Of a stretch of DNA of 36,850 nucleotides, positions 1 through 8,670 are shown piece after piece; within the stretch, counting starts at the first letter, position 1; each line of letters opens with the position of its first letter. Source of the stretch: Bacteroidota bacterium (GTDB lineage: Bacteria; Bacteroidota; Rhodothermia; Rhodothermales; Bin80); contig JAPOTS010000054.1 of NCBI GenBank assembly GCA_026709065.1, forward strand, positions 1 to 36,850, in the 5' to 3' direction. Both the position numbers and the translations under genes were made by a program. A model generated the notes under the pieces. The model was not told where the DNA came from, searched no databases, and saw only the letters and a list, made by a program, of their open reading frames with translations.

Positions 1-141
1 TGGAGAATCCTTGAAAATTAAGACATATACGAGAAAGATGCGTATATTTTAAAAACCGCATTTATTTTCAACTGTCAAAGTGTCCAATATAGGTCAATAT
101 CAATACGGTACCTCTTGTAAGACCGCACATACTTGGGACTA

Positions 142-564
142 ATGAAGAAAAACAAATTTATTGGAAGACTTATTCTCCCAGTGCTCTTTCCTCTAACTGC
201 TTTCCATAATTATCGGAGTGAATTTAATGGGGCTTACACCGATATGGACTTGTTGTGGGGGGGCATCGTTGCAGTAGCTTTGGGCGTTGCCATTTTCCTA
301 TATGAACCATTAGCCAAAAGAATTGAACACTTTAGCTTAGCATGGTTTCTTCTGCTTCTTGTCTTCATAGGAATTTTCGGATTCGGATTGTTTTTATCTA
401 GTACTCATTTTCCGCTTCCTTATACAGCGTGGGGCAGTTATGCAGTGTGGTTTGCTATTTTGATGCCAGTGATTCATCAACTATATCACAATGTTGATAA
501 ACGCCAAAAGGGGTCATTTTACAAGCGCATAAGGCTTAAGCCAACCGATGATGTTCACACATAG
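142..564 (+). CDS. Small four-helix integral membrane protein, unknown function
   Basis: A protein of about 140 residues that I do not recognise. It shows four hydrophobic stretches in order: around LILPVLFPLTAF near the N-terminus, LLWGGIVAVALGVAIFLY, a strongly hydrophobic FSLAWFLLLLVFIGIFGFG segment, and YAVWFAILMPVIHQLY. A basic tail rich in Lys and Arg follows, so an inner-membrane protein with a cytoplasmic C-terminus is likely. I chose the ATG at 142; the frame is also open from a TTG at 133, but that adds only three residues. No convincing ribosome binding site is visible. The last 20 bases overlap the end of a ParA-like remnant on the other strand, so the C-terminal residues may be junction sequence. 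No partner gene is nearby to suggest a role. Confidence 0.55.
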   Translation: MKKNKFIGRLILPVLFPLTAFHNYRSEFNGAYTDMDLLWGGIVAVALGVAIFLYEPLAKRIEHFSLAWFLLLLVFIGIFGFGLFLSSTHFPLPYTAWGSYAVWFAILMPVIHQLYHNVDKRQKGSFYKRIRLKPTDDVHT

Positions 565-930
565 TGCAGGTACGGCAACGTACTTTCTATCCACCGCACG
601 GATGTCAAAACCACTATGCCGAACGGGAATTAAGACGATATCTGCTACCTTGATGGCAGATACGGTTATTTCCGATACGAGAGCAGCTACATCAATAATC
701 ACACAATCCTGAAAGGTTGATCCAGGGGTAAGCAGATTACGAATATGAGTGTAACCCAATTGACTCACATTATCCGCCAAAACCGACCAACTTGGCCCAC
801 CGTCAGTAGACCATTCTACCTTATAGTCAACTGCACCACTAGGTGGAATGCTTCAGTTTAAGTCAAGTATTAGAAATCCTACAACGGCGACCGACACTCC
901 TGTTGGTGGATTAGGGGCAACTGAGGTGGA
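541..930 (-). pseudogene. Chimeric remnant: fibronectin type III fragment joined to a ParA-like ATPase fragment
   Basis: Read on the minus strand, 930 to about 709 encodes a fibronectin type III module: NPPTGVSVAVVG, then an in-frame TGA at 855-853 exactly where the conserved Trp of strand B is expected, then AVDYKVEWSTDGGPSWSV and GYTHIRNLLTPGSTF. At about 708 the fn3 pattern stops in the same frame, and the next residues, DCVIIDVAALVSEITVSAI followed by KVADIVLIPVRHSGFDIRAV, match the Walker B and switch region of plasmid-type ParA ATPases. After about position 544 the similarity ends. Both halves are partial: ParA lacks its deviant Walker A region, and the fn3 half lacks a start and the rest of its protein. 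This is dead sequence made by joining two unrelated genes. The family matches are from pattern memory; the stop and the continuous frame across the junction are directly visible. Confidence 0.7.
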
Positions 931-1120
931 TGCCTCCGGATTGGAAGGATTTAAGTTTCGTATAGAATGGGATCATACCCTGCTTAGTCCTTCCTTGAAT
1001 TCGTTAATGCGGTTACATGAAGCACAGAATCGGTGCTTGCAACCGCAGAATGGGCGGGTTCATTTAATATACAGTGGGAATAACGACTTTGAAAGACTCA
1101 CTACCAGCATTGGGGGTTAG

Positions 1121-1410
1121 TAACACGAACAAAAAGAAAGTAATTATTGCATTGTTTCATGGCCAGTGAGGGACTTTAATATAAGACATTTTCGGAGTTT
1201 CTAAATCCACCTTATTCACCTTTAATTGCAATTTTGAGCACATAAGATTCTTTCAACCGATCAAAGCCTTTTTCAAAGAGAGGGTGAAATGTGGCATTTT
1301 CTTTCAAGAGGTAACTATGCTTGTTTATTAAAAATATCTGTTTTTGATAAAATTACCCAAAGGATACTTTTTTTGATCCAAAAAAGTCTCATCCATCTTC
1401 ACACTATCTC
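1121..1410. other. Gap without recognisable genes
   Basis: AT-rich sequence between the fn3/ParA remnant and the ispE terminator. I see no open reading frame with family character on either strand and no RNA gene. Confidence 0.5.
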
Positions 1411-1482
1411 AAAAAGGGAAGCCCCTGAATTTGAATCAATACTTCTCAATATAGAATGATCCTGACTCTTTAAAGGGGCTTC
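1411..1482 (-). terminator. Likely rho-independent terminator of ispE
   Basis: On the minus strand GAAGCCCCT (1482-1474) pairs perfectly over nine bases with AGGGGCTTC (1426-1418), and CCTTTTT (1417-1411) follows. The upstream arm overlaps the ispE stop codon. The loop of 47 bases is long for a classical terminator, which lowers confidence, but the GC-rich stem followed by a T run in the right direction fits the end of the ispE transcript. Confidence 0.55.
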
Positions 1483-2329
1483 AAAAGATACTAGTATCCT
1501 CTATTGAAGTTTCGCACCATGTAGCACAACCGCGAAACGCTTCCTCCTGTATGACCATCTGTGCATCCTTGTAAGATTCAAATACACCATAGATAGCCGA
1601 ACCGGATCCACTCATGGAGGCATAGCCTGCTCCACAGTTTAATAAGAGAGCTTTGGTTTCAAGTAGTAAGGGCCATTGAGAAAAAATGGGAGATTCAAAA
1701 TCATTTACTAATTCCTTACTCCATCGTTCTAAATCATTGGACTTGACGGTCTCAATTAGATTGAATTGATTGGTTTCCTGTGGGCTGATTTGTTGAAAGG
1801 CCAAAGCGGTTGAAATGTGAATCGGATGAACGATCACTGCTAAGCTGAATGGAAACCGATAGTCATTCAGTGGTGTGAGTAATTCACCGCGCCCTTCCCC
1901 ATATGCAGTCGTTTTATTGAGAAAGAATGGAACATCTGAACCAAGCATTAAGGCGATGGAATCAAGTGAAATGGAGGATTCTAATTTCCACAACTGACTC
2001 AATAGTTGAAGTGTCGTTGCAGCATCACTTGATCCTCCACCAAGACCAGCTCCATGAGGTAACTCCTTTTCAAGGTGAATAACTGCACCTTGGTTCACTC
2101 CAGTTAATTCTTGTAAACATTTTGCTGCTTGAATCACAAGGTTGTCATCCCCACACGAAAGAGATGAATCTGTACAGGTCATGGACACTGTTTCCGAAAC
2201 AGTAGCAGAGATCCTATCTCCCCATCCGATAGGATGAAACACGGTATTTAGATCATGAAACCCATCTGTTCTTTTTCGTAATATATTTAGGCCAAGGTTG
2301 ATTTTGGCGGGTGCAGTTCCACGTAACAC
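1481..2329 (-). CDS. ispE: 4-diphosphocytidyl-2-C-methyl-D-erythritol kinase (IspE)
   Basis: GHMP-superfamily kinase that phosphorylates the 2-hydroxyl of CDP-methylerythritol with ATP, a cytosolic step of the MEP route to isoprenoid precursors. At 282 residues it has the normal family length. Visible motifs: APAKINLGL at residues 6-14, containing the conserved Lys; the ATP-binding glycine loop PHGAGLGGGSSDAA at 91-104; LGSDVPFF at 129-136 with the catalytic Asp at 132; and the C-terminal GHMP motif MSGSGSAIYGVF. The start is a GTG at 2329, and the conserved N-terminus begins right there, so no longer form is needed. It stands alone on the minus strand: no gene lies within 500 bases upstream, and a probable terminator overlaps its stop codon, so it is likely monocistronic. 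Its presence indicates the MEP rather than the mevalonate pathway. Confidence 0.96.
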   Translation of the reverse strand: MLRGTAPAKINLGLNILRKRTDGFHDLNTVFHPIGWGDRISATVSETVSMTCTDSSLSCGDDNLVIQAAKCLQELTGVNQGAVIHLEKELPHGAGLGGGSSDAATTLQLLSQLWKLESSISLDSIALMLGSDVPFFLNKTTAYGEGRGELLTPLNDYRFPFSLAVIVHPIHISTALAFQQISPQETNQFNLIETVKSNDLERWSKELVNDFESPIFSQWPLLLETKALLLNCGAGYASMSGSGSAIYGVFESYKDAQMVIQEEAFRGCATWCETSIEDTSIF

Positions 2330-2842
2330 GGCTTAGAGGTTCAGTTGAGAATAATTATAACGATTCTGTATGGTCTTGATAGAATGACTGTATTTCCTCT
2401 GAAATTTATGATTCTACGTCCGGGGGAGATGACTTCATAAAACTAAAGATCTGCGCAGTCCAAATCTGCATAATTCAAAACTGAAATCATTTTTATTGGG
2501 CTTCCATGATTTAAGTGTGTAAGTATAGTTGGGAATAATATCCAAGTTCCAAAAAGATACACATTTCTTGAATGAACAGGTCTACAGACACAACAGGATA
2601 GATCGTGAATCTACTTATTGCTTACCATAACCTCAAATCGCCTTGATACCAAACCTGTTCAAATCGCTTCTAAACAATCCGACTATAACTGTTCCTAACT
2701 TAGCATAGAATACCGCCCATTACCGGGCATAGTACAAACCCCATCTCATTAGATCTTAGGGCATTTACATATTGGCTTCAAAAAAGTATCGAGAGTTGAA
2801 TCTAAACTATCGATTCATAAATTTCAAGTTCTGACAACTGCT
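2330..2842. other. Gap between ispE and the receptor operon
   Basis: About 510 bases with no supported gene. It should contain the ispE promoter and the end of the receptor operon transcript. A weak five-base stem (ATCGA/TCGAT) followed by ACTTTTTT on the minus strand near 2780-2820 could help end the operon, but it is too weak to call. Confidence 0.5.
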
Positions 2843-4747
2843 TTATCGGCTACGATTCATCCGAAAAGCATATTTCAATCCCACCTGAAACAATGCATTA
2901 ACCCTAGCACCTGCTGGATGACTTATATGAGAATCGTCCAGAACATTACGCATTGAAGCGTTCATTCGTAAGCGGTCTCCCCAAAATCTCTTCTGAACCG
3001 TTAAATGGAGATAAACCCTACTGGGTAACTCCACTGCATAGAACTCCGGGTTTTTAGAAGCCGCGTCTTCATATTCTTCCCATTTACTTGACCCTACATA
3101 GCCTAATCTCATATCAATGCTAAATCTTTCGTTAGGTCGGAATTCCCCTCGCATACCAAAATGCATTCTTTGAATCCAAGCATTCATGAATGAATCCTGA
3201 CCCAACCAAGGATATACATAGACACCTGACATCTTGAATCCGAATTTATCAGAAACTGGAATATGAAGTCTCATACTTGTCCTTAAGATGTTTCCTCTGG
3301 TAAATGTAATCCCTGTGACACTTTGTAATCTCTCACCAGTTGGTTCTATTGTAAATTTAGTAAATGGCTTGATCGTCTGAAGGTATCTACTCGCCCCCGT
3401 AGTAATTCTAAGATTTACGCTATGTCCGATTGTCCAGACTAAGTCGGCTGAATAGATTGATTCATGTTTAGATGGTCCGTGTGGGAAGTCAAGTATTTGC
3501 GAACCTTCCAAATGAAATCCTCTGCCAACCCAACTAGCAAAATTCATTTTTGATTCCACTGTACGATGCCTCACTAAAATACGCATACTAAACCCACTTA
3601 ACCTATGCCCCAAATGAGAAAATATTTCATACCCAATAGCACCAGAATCATACGTCAAAGCTCCAATGGTTTTTAGCTGAAAGTTTCTCGTTTGATTGGT
3701 ATGAATAAGTGTATACACCCTTAACGATCCAAGCCGTTGTTCCTCCTGATCAACTCTATAACGCAAACGAGAAAGTTCTGCGGTCACTCCATAGTTAAGT
3801 TTAATGTTTCGCGTCAGAGATCCAATACCATAAGCATGCGCATACACCTCTCCTTTAGAATAATTAATCTGAATGTTCTCTTTGTTTTGCCTAGACAGCA
3901 AATCAAGTGATTTGAATGTCAAAGCATACCCAATCCTTTTTCCTGCATAAGATCCAGAAGCATACTTTATTTCCTTATCCAATGGAATTTCTCTGGCCAT
4001 CAAGGGCAAAAACATCAGGTCTTGCACGCGACTATAGCCCGCACTTAATTGATGACCAAATACCTTAGAATTTAATTTCAATGTGCGATACTGAATTCGA
4101 GCATCTTTTTCGCCTTGATAAAGCTCAAGAACACGGGATCGAATCCGAGGATCAGTTGCATGGTGTTCATCAGTACCTGCCGAAACACGGATAAACATGT
4201 TCTCGGAAGATGCAGAAATTGAGCTATGTGCTGTTGGTCCAGTGCGATCAACATTGGGCACTGCATTACTTGTGTACTTAAATGGACCTGGATCTCCCGT
4301 TTCGTTACCTGCCGAAAACTGTCCTTCAAATGATAAACCTTTTTGGGGGGTACATCGGCGAATTTCAATTGCCCCTCCATAAGCTAGCAGGCCTCCAATC
4401 ACAACTGGTGTTGAGTGCAGATGCATTTCACAGATCTCGGTAATGGTAATGGGTAATTCATTCAAGCTTTGATGATTCAATCCTTGAATATTGATCGGTT
4501 GATCGTCAATAAATAGACTCCAGTCGGGACTTGCCTCCCATGACAACCCTAATGGTGCAATTGACCAATGGTATCCCTCGGTGGAACTCCCTAACCATTG
4601 ATCTGCTAACTCCAATACGTCACTAAGCCTTGTAACCCCTGAACGTACAAGATCATCAGATGTGAGTACTTGTGCAGAACCTGTCTTGATTGCAAATACC
4701 GTTGTCAACGATAACAAGATGTAGCCCTTTAAACTCACACCCATCAC
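2843..4747 (-). CDS. TonB-dependent-receptor-like outer membrane protein (plug plus barrel)
   Basis: Outer-membrane receptor-type protein of 634 residues. Residues 1-26 form a signal peptide ending GSAQ. A plug domain follows directly, beginning VLTSDDLVRSGVTRLSDVL, with the plug pattern SLFIDDQPINIQGL and a late-plug segment YGGAIEIRR near residue 130. The remaining ~500 residues alternate polar and hydrophobic positions with many aromatic residues, as in a 22-stranded barrel, ending near VGLKYAFRMNRSR. No separate TonB-box-like stretch or carboxypeptidase-like domain is seen before the plug, which is unusual for Bacteroidota receptors. The start is a GTG at 4747 whose GTGA overlaps the stop of the upstream barrel gene; an ATG follows at 4744. 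It is the third gene of a coupled outer-membrane operon. The substrate cannot be told from sequence. Confidence 0.8.
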   Translation of the reverse strand: MMGVSLKGYILLSLTTVFAIKTGSAQVLTSDDLVRSGVTRLSDVLELADQWLGSSTEGYHWSIAPLGLSWEASPDWSLFIDDQPINIQGLNHQSLNELPITITEICEMHLHSTPVVIGGLLAYGGAIEIRRCTPQKGLSFEGQFSAGNETGDPGPFKYTSNAVPNVDRTGPTAHSSISASSENMFIRVSAGTDEHHATDPRIRSRVLELYQGEKDARIQYRTLKLNSKVFGHQLSAGYSRVQDLMFLPLMAREIPLDKEIKYASGSYAGKRIGYALTFKSLDLLSRQNKENIQINYSKGEVYAHAYGIGSLTRNIKLNYGVTAELSRLRYRVDQEEQRLGSLRVYTLIHTNQTRNFQLKTIGALTYDSGAIGYEIFSHLGHRLSGFSMRILVRHRTVESKMNFASWVGRGFHLEGSQILDFPHGPSKHESIYSADLVWTIGHSVNLRITTGASRYLQTIKPFTKFTIEPTGERLQSVTGITFTRGNILRTSMRLHIPVSDKFGFKMSGVYVYPWLGQDSFMNAWIQRMHFGMRGEFRPNERFSIDMRLGYVGSSKWEEYEDAASKNPEFYAVELPSRVYLHLTVQKRFWGDRLRMNASMRNVLDDSHISHPAGARVNALFQVGLKYAFRMNRSR

Positions 4748-5313
4748 TCCAGAATGGCTTTAATGAGCTTTCCAGTTGGAACTCGGAAACCAATTCCAGT
4801 TGAAAGAAACCACAAATTAATCCGTGGTGTAGTCTGAACCATCAGGTATTCTGCCTGACTATATAGAAACCATCTTCGCCCTACATCAAATGAGATGAGC
4901 ATTGCTAAACTACCAACAAAATCACTTTCACTACTTTCTCCAGAAAACGTCGTGGCTGAATCGTCAAACGACATCCGGTAATTACCTATGCTAAGAGAAG
5001 GCTTAATTGTCAATCTAGGATGAAGTCTTACATTGATTCCCCATCCTGAACTGACCCACAAAGCCCCAAATCCTGGCACATCACTCAAGGCATTGAAACG
5101 ATGAATTGCAAAATTCATATCCCAATTCCCAAGATAAAATGGCGTGCTCACGGAAACCTTAGCTCCCCTTCCCATCTGCCACTGTCCGTCTAATACATTA
5201 GGTCCTAAATTTTGAGACCCTTGCAGATGGAATTCTAGCTCACTAAATGGATCTTGGGCAACACATGGCACCGAGCCAACCAATAGAGTCAGGGTTAAAT
5301 ATATTCGCCTCAC
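4744..5313 (-). CDS. Small outer-membrane beta-barrel-type protein, unknown function
   Basis: About 189 residues, not assignable to a named family. A clean signal peptide, MRRIYLTLTLLVGSVPCVAQ, is followed by alternating-residue strands such as GAKVSVSTPFYLGNWDMNFA, WGINVRLHPRLTIKPSLS, RRWFLYSQAEYLMV and FLSTGIGFRVPTGKL, which suggests a small outer-membrane barrel of about eight strands. I chose the GTG at 5313 because it places the start directly at the signal peptide and makes a GTGA overlap with the stop of the Wzi-like gene; an in-frame GTG at 5322 would add three residues. Its own stop overlaps the receptor gene's GTG in the same way, so the three genes are very probably translated from one message. 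Confidence 0.7.
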   Translation of the reverse strand: MRRIYLTLTLLVGSVPCVAQDPFSELEFHLQGSQNLGPNVLDGQWQMGRGAKVSVSTPFYLGNWDMNFAIHRFNALSDVPGFGALWVSSGWGINVRLHPRLTIKPSLSIGNYRMSFDDSATTFSGESSESDFVGSLAMLISFDVGRRWFLYSQAEYLMVQTTPRINLWFLSTGIGFRVPTGKLIKAILE

Positions 5314-6860
5314 CAATCCCACAGTTTGATAGAGGAGTCAAATGTCATACTGATTCCTGCATTGATAAGGCCAATAAATTGATTGTCACCTCCTCTATTG
5401 ATATTATATCCACCGTCGAATCCAATCCACCACCAATGCGATGGTTGATACAATACGCCCAATGACCCACGAACAGTACGTTCAACTTCACCATCTAATA
5501 GATTACTTATCGATTCAGAGTTGTTGGGAAATGGCTGTCGCATGTCTCGCTCCCCTTGATAGAGCACATCAATCTTTGGTATCAATCTCAACCCTGTAGC
5601 TCTATGATCAAGGTAGATCTCTGCAGACAATGACGAGTGAACATAGTCGCTGAATTGAGTTGCGATACCTCGGTTCAGAAAAATGTATTGCCCCTCAATT
5701 TGAGGAGCATTATAGGCCCTAGAAGTAACGGTTTCAAGAGTAAGTTTAAGATCTATAGTTTGGAGTGCATAAACAGCTGATCCAGTCAATACATAGGTGA
5801 TAGACTCTGGCCCAGTATTGGATTGAAGCCGAATATCATCCACCATTAATTGTCCCTGAATTGTCAGATTCTTGAACTGCGCCCATACTAGCCCTGCTAA
5901 AAATCCGTTATTATCATCGTTTTTTGGGACATTATCTACAACAAATGTAAACGGATTCATCGGGTTAAGGTATTTCAAAGATAACGAACTTGATGCACCA
6001 GAATAGATCGCTGATTCCAAAATACTGATCATAAATTTTCTGGTCGGACGATAATCCCATCGATGAGCGGCATGAAATCTGCGAACACTCCCTACTTTGA
6101 CTGAATCATCCTCAGCCCTTCCAGTATAATAGCGACCATCCGTTGCACTGTCAAGCTCACTTAACACTGCAGTAACAGATAAGCGCCGCCCACCTAGCCT
6201 GAGAAAAAACTGGTCTCGGCTGCGGGCATTATCGCTAAGAATCGTTGAGGCTTCTTTATATGGTCCCCAATGAATATCCCAACGACCAATATATGCTGTA
6301 ATCCAACTATGATTCACCCCGACATAGGAATGTTCACTTCTCGCTAAGAGCCGTAAAGCGGTATCAATTCCATCAGGGTCTTGGTCATAATAATTACTAT
6401 GGTGCAGAGACATTTCAGCGACCGTAGGTCCAGCATCCAGATAACCATTAAGCGCTGATGCGTTCCAATAGAAATTGGCCTCATTACCTATGGGTCTTAG
6501 CACATCTAATCGATCACCATTGATGACATCAATTTCGGCTGAAAAGGATATACCAACGTTGGCTACGTTGGAGCGTTTGATTAATCCAATCTTTTGACCT
6601 AAGAGCTTGATCCAGTGACGCTCTGATTGATTTAATTTTGTCGTATCAACCTGCGTTAATGCGTCAAATATCTCTCCCCTTGTATAGGGCAGAGAGGTTG
6701 GGTTCAAATCCAGAAGATGTCCGCGGCGCTGTAGTCTAGTGATATAGTCGTATGCAGTATCGCTTGTGGGCAATAACCTGTTTTGCTGTGCTTGGATTGG
6801 ATAGGGATGTATAACAAAAAAGTATCCCCCGACGATAGTCCCCAGCATGCCGAAAAACAA
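5310..6860 (-). CDS. Wzi-like capsule-assembly family outer membrane protein
   Basis: A 516-residue protein with a hydrophobic export signal ending IQAQQ. The mature N-terminus has the helical pattern AYDYITRLQRRGHLLDLNP followed by LPYTRGEIFDAL, typical of Bacteroidota proteins annotated as capsule assembly Wzi family. The rest is a beta-rich barrel, including HSWITAYIGRWDIHWGPYKE and SRDQFFLRLGGRRLSVT, a Wzi-type pattern around a WGP motif. Wzi of enteric bacteria is an outer-membrane lectin that anchors capsule; whether this homologue binds polysaccharide is inference. The start is uncertain: TTG at 6860 or ATG at 6848. Extending the frame upstream to an ATT near 6881 would give the signal peptide a positive charge (IKFHSLFFGML). 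First gene of the outer-membrane operon. Confidence 0.7.
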   Translation of the reverse strand: MFFGMLGTIVGGYFFVIHPYPIQAQQNRLLPTSDTAYDYITRLQRRGHLLDLNPTSLPYTRGEIFDALTQVDTTKLNQSERHWIKLLGQKIGLIKRSNVANVGISFSAEIDVINGDRLDVLRPIGNEANFYWNASALNGYLDAGPTVAEMSLHHSNYYDQDPDGIDTALRLLARSEHSYVGVNHSWITAYIGRWDIHWGPYKEASTILSDNARSRDQFFLRLGGRRLSVTAVLSELDSATDGRYYTGRAEDDSVKVGSVRRFHAAHRWDYRPTRKFMISILESAIYSGASSSLSLKYLNPMNPFTFVVDNVPKNDDNNGFLAGLVWAQFKNLTIQGQLMVDDIRLQSNTGPESITYVLTGSAVYALQTIDLKLTLETVTSRAYNAPQIEGQYIFLNRGIATQFSDYVHSSLSAEIYLDHRATGLRLIPKIDVLYQGERDMRQPFPNNSESISNLLDGEVERTVRGSLGVLYQPSHWWWIGFDGGYNINRGGDNQFIGLINAGISMTFDSSIKLWDW

Positions 6861-7107
6861 TGAATGGAACTTAATGATTGCCTATGTGGATTTAGAGATG
6901 AATAATAAAACTTACCAATTAATCTGAATGTAGCTATAAAATATACCAACATAGCTACATAATCTGTATATCATATCTGAAACTGTTTTGTTCACAATCG
7001 ACTGTTGCTTTTCCCTGTGCTTGTTTATTTCGTATCTACTCAATAAAGGCATACAGGCAGGTAAATCCCTGCTCACTATACACCCGATATACACATGACA
7101 GCATTTC

Positions 7108-8331
7108 TTATGCTTTCACAGAAATTGCTGTTTCATAAACTTCCATGTCATTTTTGCTCATACCTAGTTGCAGTGCCAATTTATGCCAATTCTTTACAGC
7201 ATGTTCCACCTCAGTCACAATATTTTTCGCAGTCTCCGGTTTCAGCGCAAAATAGGGTGCAGCCCTGTATGCGAGTTCTAAATCCGCCTCTGGACCTTCT
7301 TCGGAAATCCATGTAGTCAGATCTCGAGCCTTCTTGTACCTTGGCATTGGATTTAGATCATATGCAGGTGACAAACCCCACTGATTATTGCCCGCATATA
7401 GAAAACCATGATTACGCAGATGATCATCTAGGTTGCTGATCATAACACCGAATACGATTCGTCGCCAGAGTTCATGCAAATCGCTAATGGGCGATATGGA
7501 ATGCATGCGTATACATTCTGCAATATCTGTATAGGTTGCCCTATCACCGTCTTGTAATCCCAATAGGCTCATGGCAGACAGGAAAGGGATTCGCTGTTGG
7601 TGAACCCGATCAAATCTTTGGATTAGTGCAACAGGTAGATCTCCAACCATTTGTAGGTTGCCTTTCGCAGCATTAATGCCAGCTTTGTCCGCAAGCATGA
7701 GTGCAAGAATTTCTCCATGTGGAATACAGTACTCGTCATCCAGTTTGGGGAATTTAGCAATGACTAGGGATCCTTCTGTGTCAATGACGGCTGATTTTGG
7801 ACGAGCTCCCCCAAGCGGAGACCCTTCATTGAGCAGAAGCCTCAGATCTTCTGCTGATTCCGTATTTGCTTGGATAGCCATCGTAGCATTTAGCAAAGCA
7901 GGGAGCGATATCAAGGGAGGTACAGTATGCTGTCCAATGCTGTGACAAAATTCAGATTCTCCACTACGTTTGAAGCGCAGAGCACCAATTCTGGTATAGT
8001 CATTTATTGCCAGCAAATAGTCAAGCTCCGAGAGATTTCTGTTGAGATCCATCGTCCGAAATGAACGACGAACAAGTTGCCTCCCCCAGCGGTCAGGGGC
8101 ACAGTCACGGATCGCGCCCGGTAGTGCAGTTTTTTTTGATGACCAATAATGTTGTCGTGTGATCAGTGGTAAGTTTGCAGGATCCAGCGCAAAGGTTTCA
8201 CGATAGGATAGCCATGAGTCTGTATACTCAAATACCGAGCTTTGTCCATGAGTTTTTGCAAGATAACGGAGATCACCTACATGATGAGTTCCCCCAGCAA
8301 GTTTTATATGGACCTCAACAACTTCTTTCAT
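7108..8331 (-). CDS. hipA: HipA-type serine/threonine kinase toxin
   Basis: A 407-residue HipA-family kinase, the toxin of a type II toxin-antitoxin module; characterised members phosphorylate aminoacyl-tRNA synthetases (GltX in E. coli) and induce dormancy. Motifs in order: the N-terminal HipA domain (GDLRYLAKTHGQSSVFEY); the regulatory loop containing the autophosphorylated Ser in E. coli, here SPLGGARPK at 171-179; HGEILALMLADKAGI; LIQRFDR near 237-242; the catalytic loop SNLDDHLRNHG with Asp302 and Asn307 in the positions of E. coli Asp309 and Asn314; and the metal-binding Asp325 in SPAYDLNP. All key residues look intact. The ATG at 8331 overlaps the antitoxin stop codon (ATGA), the usual hipBA layout. 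The target in this organism cannot be read from sequence. Confidence 0.92.
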   Translation of the reverse strand: MKEVVEVHIKLAGGTHHVGDLRYLAKTHGQSSVFEYTDSWLSYRETFALDPANLPLITRQHYWSSKKTALPGAIRDCAPDRWGRQLVRRSFRTMDLNRNLSELDYLLAINDYTRIGALRFKRSGESEFCHSIGQHTVPPLISLPALLNATMAIQANTESAEDLRLLLNEGSPLGGARPKSAVIDTEGSLVIAKFPKLDDEYCIPHGEILALMLADKAGINAAKGNLQMVGDLPVALIQRFDRVHQQRIPFLSAMSLLGLQDGDRATYTDIAECIRMHSISPISDLHELWRRIVFGVMISNLDDHLRNHGFLYAGNNQWGLSPAYDLNPMPRYKKARDLTTWISEEGPEADLELAYRAAPYFALKPETAKNIVTEVEHAVKNWHKLALQLGMSKNDMEVYETAISVKA

Positions 8332-8663
8332 GTTCTCACTTTTATTTGACTCCCAGATCTGATGCGCTTTGGAAGTCGGTCTTCGTCCAGATCTAAACCG
8401 AGAGAATCATGAGTACGGTCGGCGACCTGTCCGAGGTTCTTGGCCAACCCCAAGATTGCCAGCACGGAGAGGTAGGCTCCCATTGAAACGGTTGGATCCC
8501 CCTTTTCTACCCGAGTCAATGTGCTACGACTGAGGAAAGCACGCTCAGCCATAGAAACAGTTGAAATACGTCGTTTCTTACGTGCGACCGTAATGTCAGC
8601 ACCTAGCTTCACTAATGCTTTTCGAGCAGTAACCGAAAGTGTTGAGATTGCTTGTGATTTCAT
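8328..8663 (-). CDS. hipB: HipB-type Xre-family antitoxin and repressor
   Basis: A 111-residue DNA-binding protein with one Xre-type helix-turn-helix at about residues 25-85 (TVARKKRRISTVSMAERAFL, then SRSTLTRVEKGDPTVS). Such proteins bind and neutralise the HipA kinase and repress their own operon. The neighbour overlapping its 3' end is an intact hipA, which fixes the assignment. The ATG at 8663 is the first in frame. The upstream AT-rich region holds an inverted repeat (ATTCAT at 8671-8676 with ATGAAT at 8695-8700) that could be an operator, though it is short. The protein is longer than E. coli HipB (88 residues), with an extra C-terminal tail rich in charged residues. Confidence 0.88.
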   Translation of the reverse strand: MKSQAISTLSVTARKALVKLGADITVARKKRRISTVSMAERAFLSRSTLTRVEKGDPTVSMGAYLSVLAILGLAKNLGQVADRTHDSLGLDLDEDRLPKRIRSGSQIKVRT

Positions 8664-8670
8664 ATGTGTT

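Noticed and set aside
848..1120. Plus-strand 90-codon frame
   Set aside because: It lies antisense to the fn3 remnant, whose minus-strand reading has clear family character; the plus frame has none.
1160..1310. Similarity between words here (GAGGGACTTTAATA, AATGTGGCATTTTCTTT) and the reverse complement near 22320-22360
   Set aside because: Matches are short, inexact and differently spaced; a dispersed repeat cannot be claimed without a genome-wide search.
2780..2820. Terminator after the receptor operon
   Set aside because: The stem is only five bases with a 17-base loop; too weak despite the T run.
6912..7094. Minus-strand 60-codon frame upstream of the Wzi-like gene
   Set aside because: Short, no family character and no ribosome binding site; AT-rich intergenic sequence gives such frames by chance.
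7095..8396. Several plus-strand frames over hipA and hipB
   Set aside because: They are shadows of the hipBA genes, which have full motif support on the minus strand.
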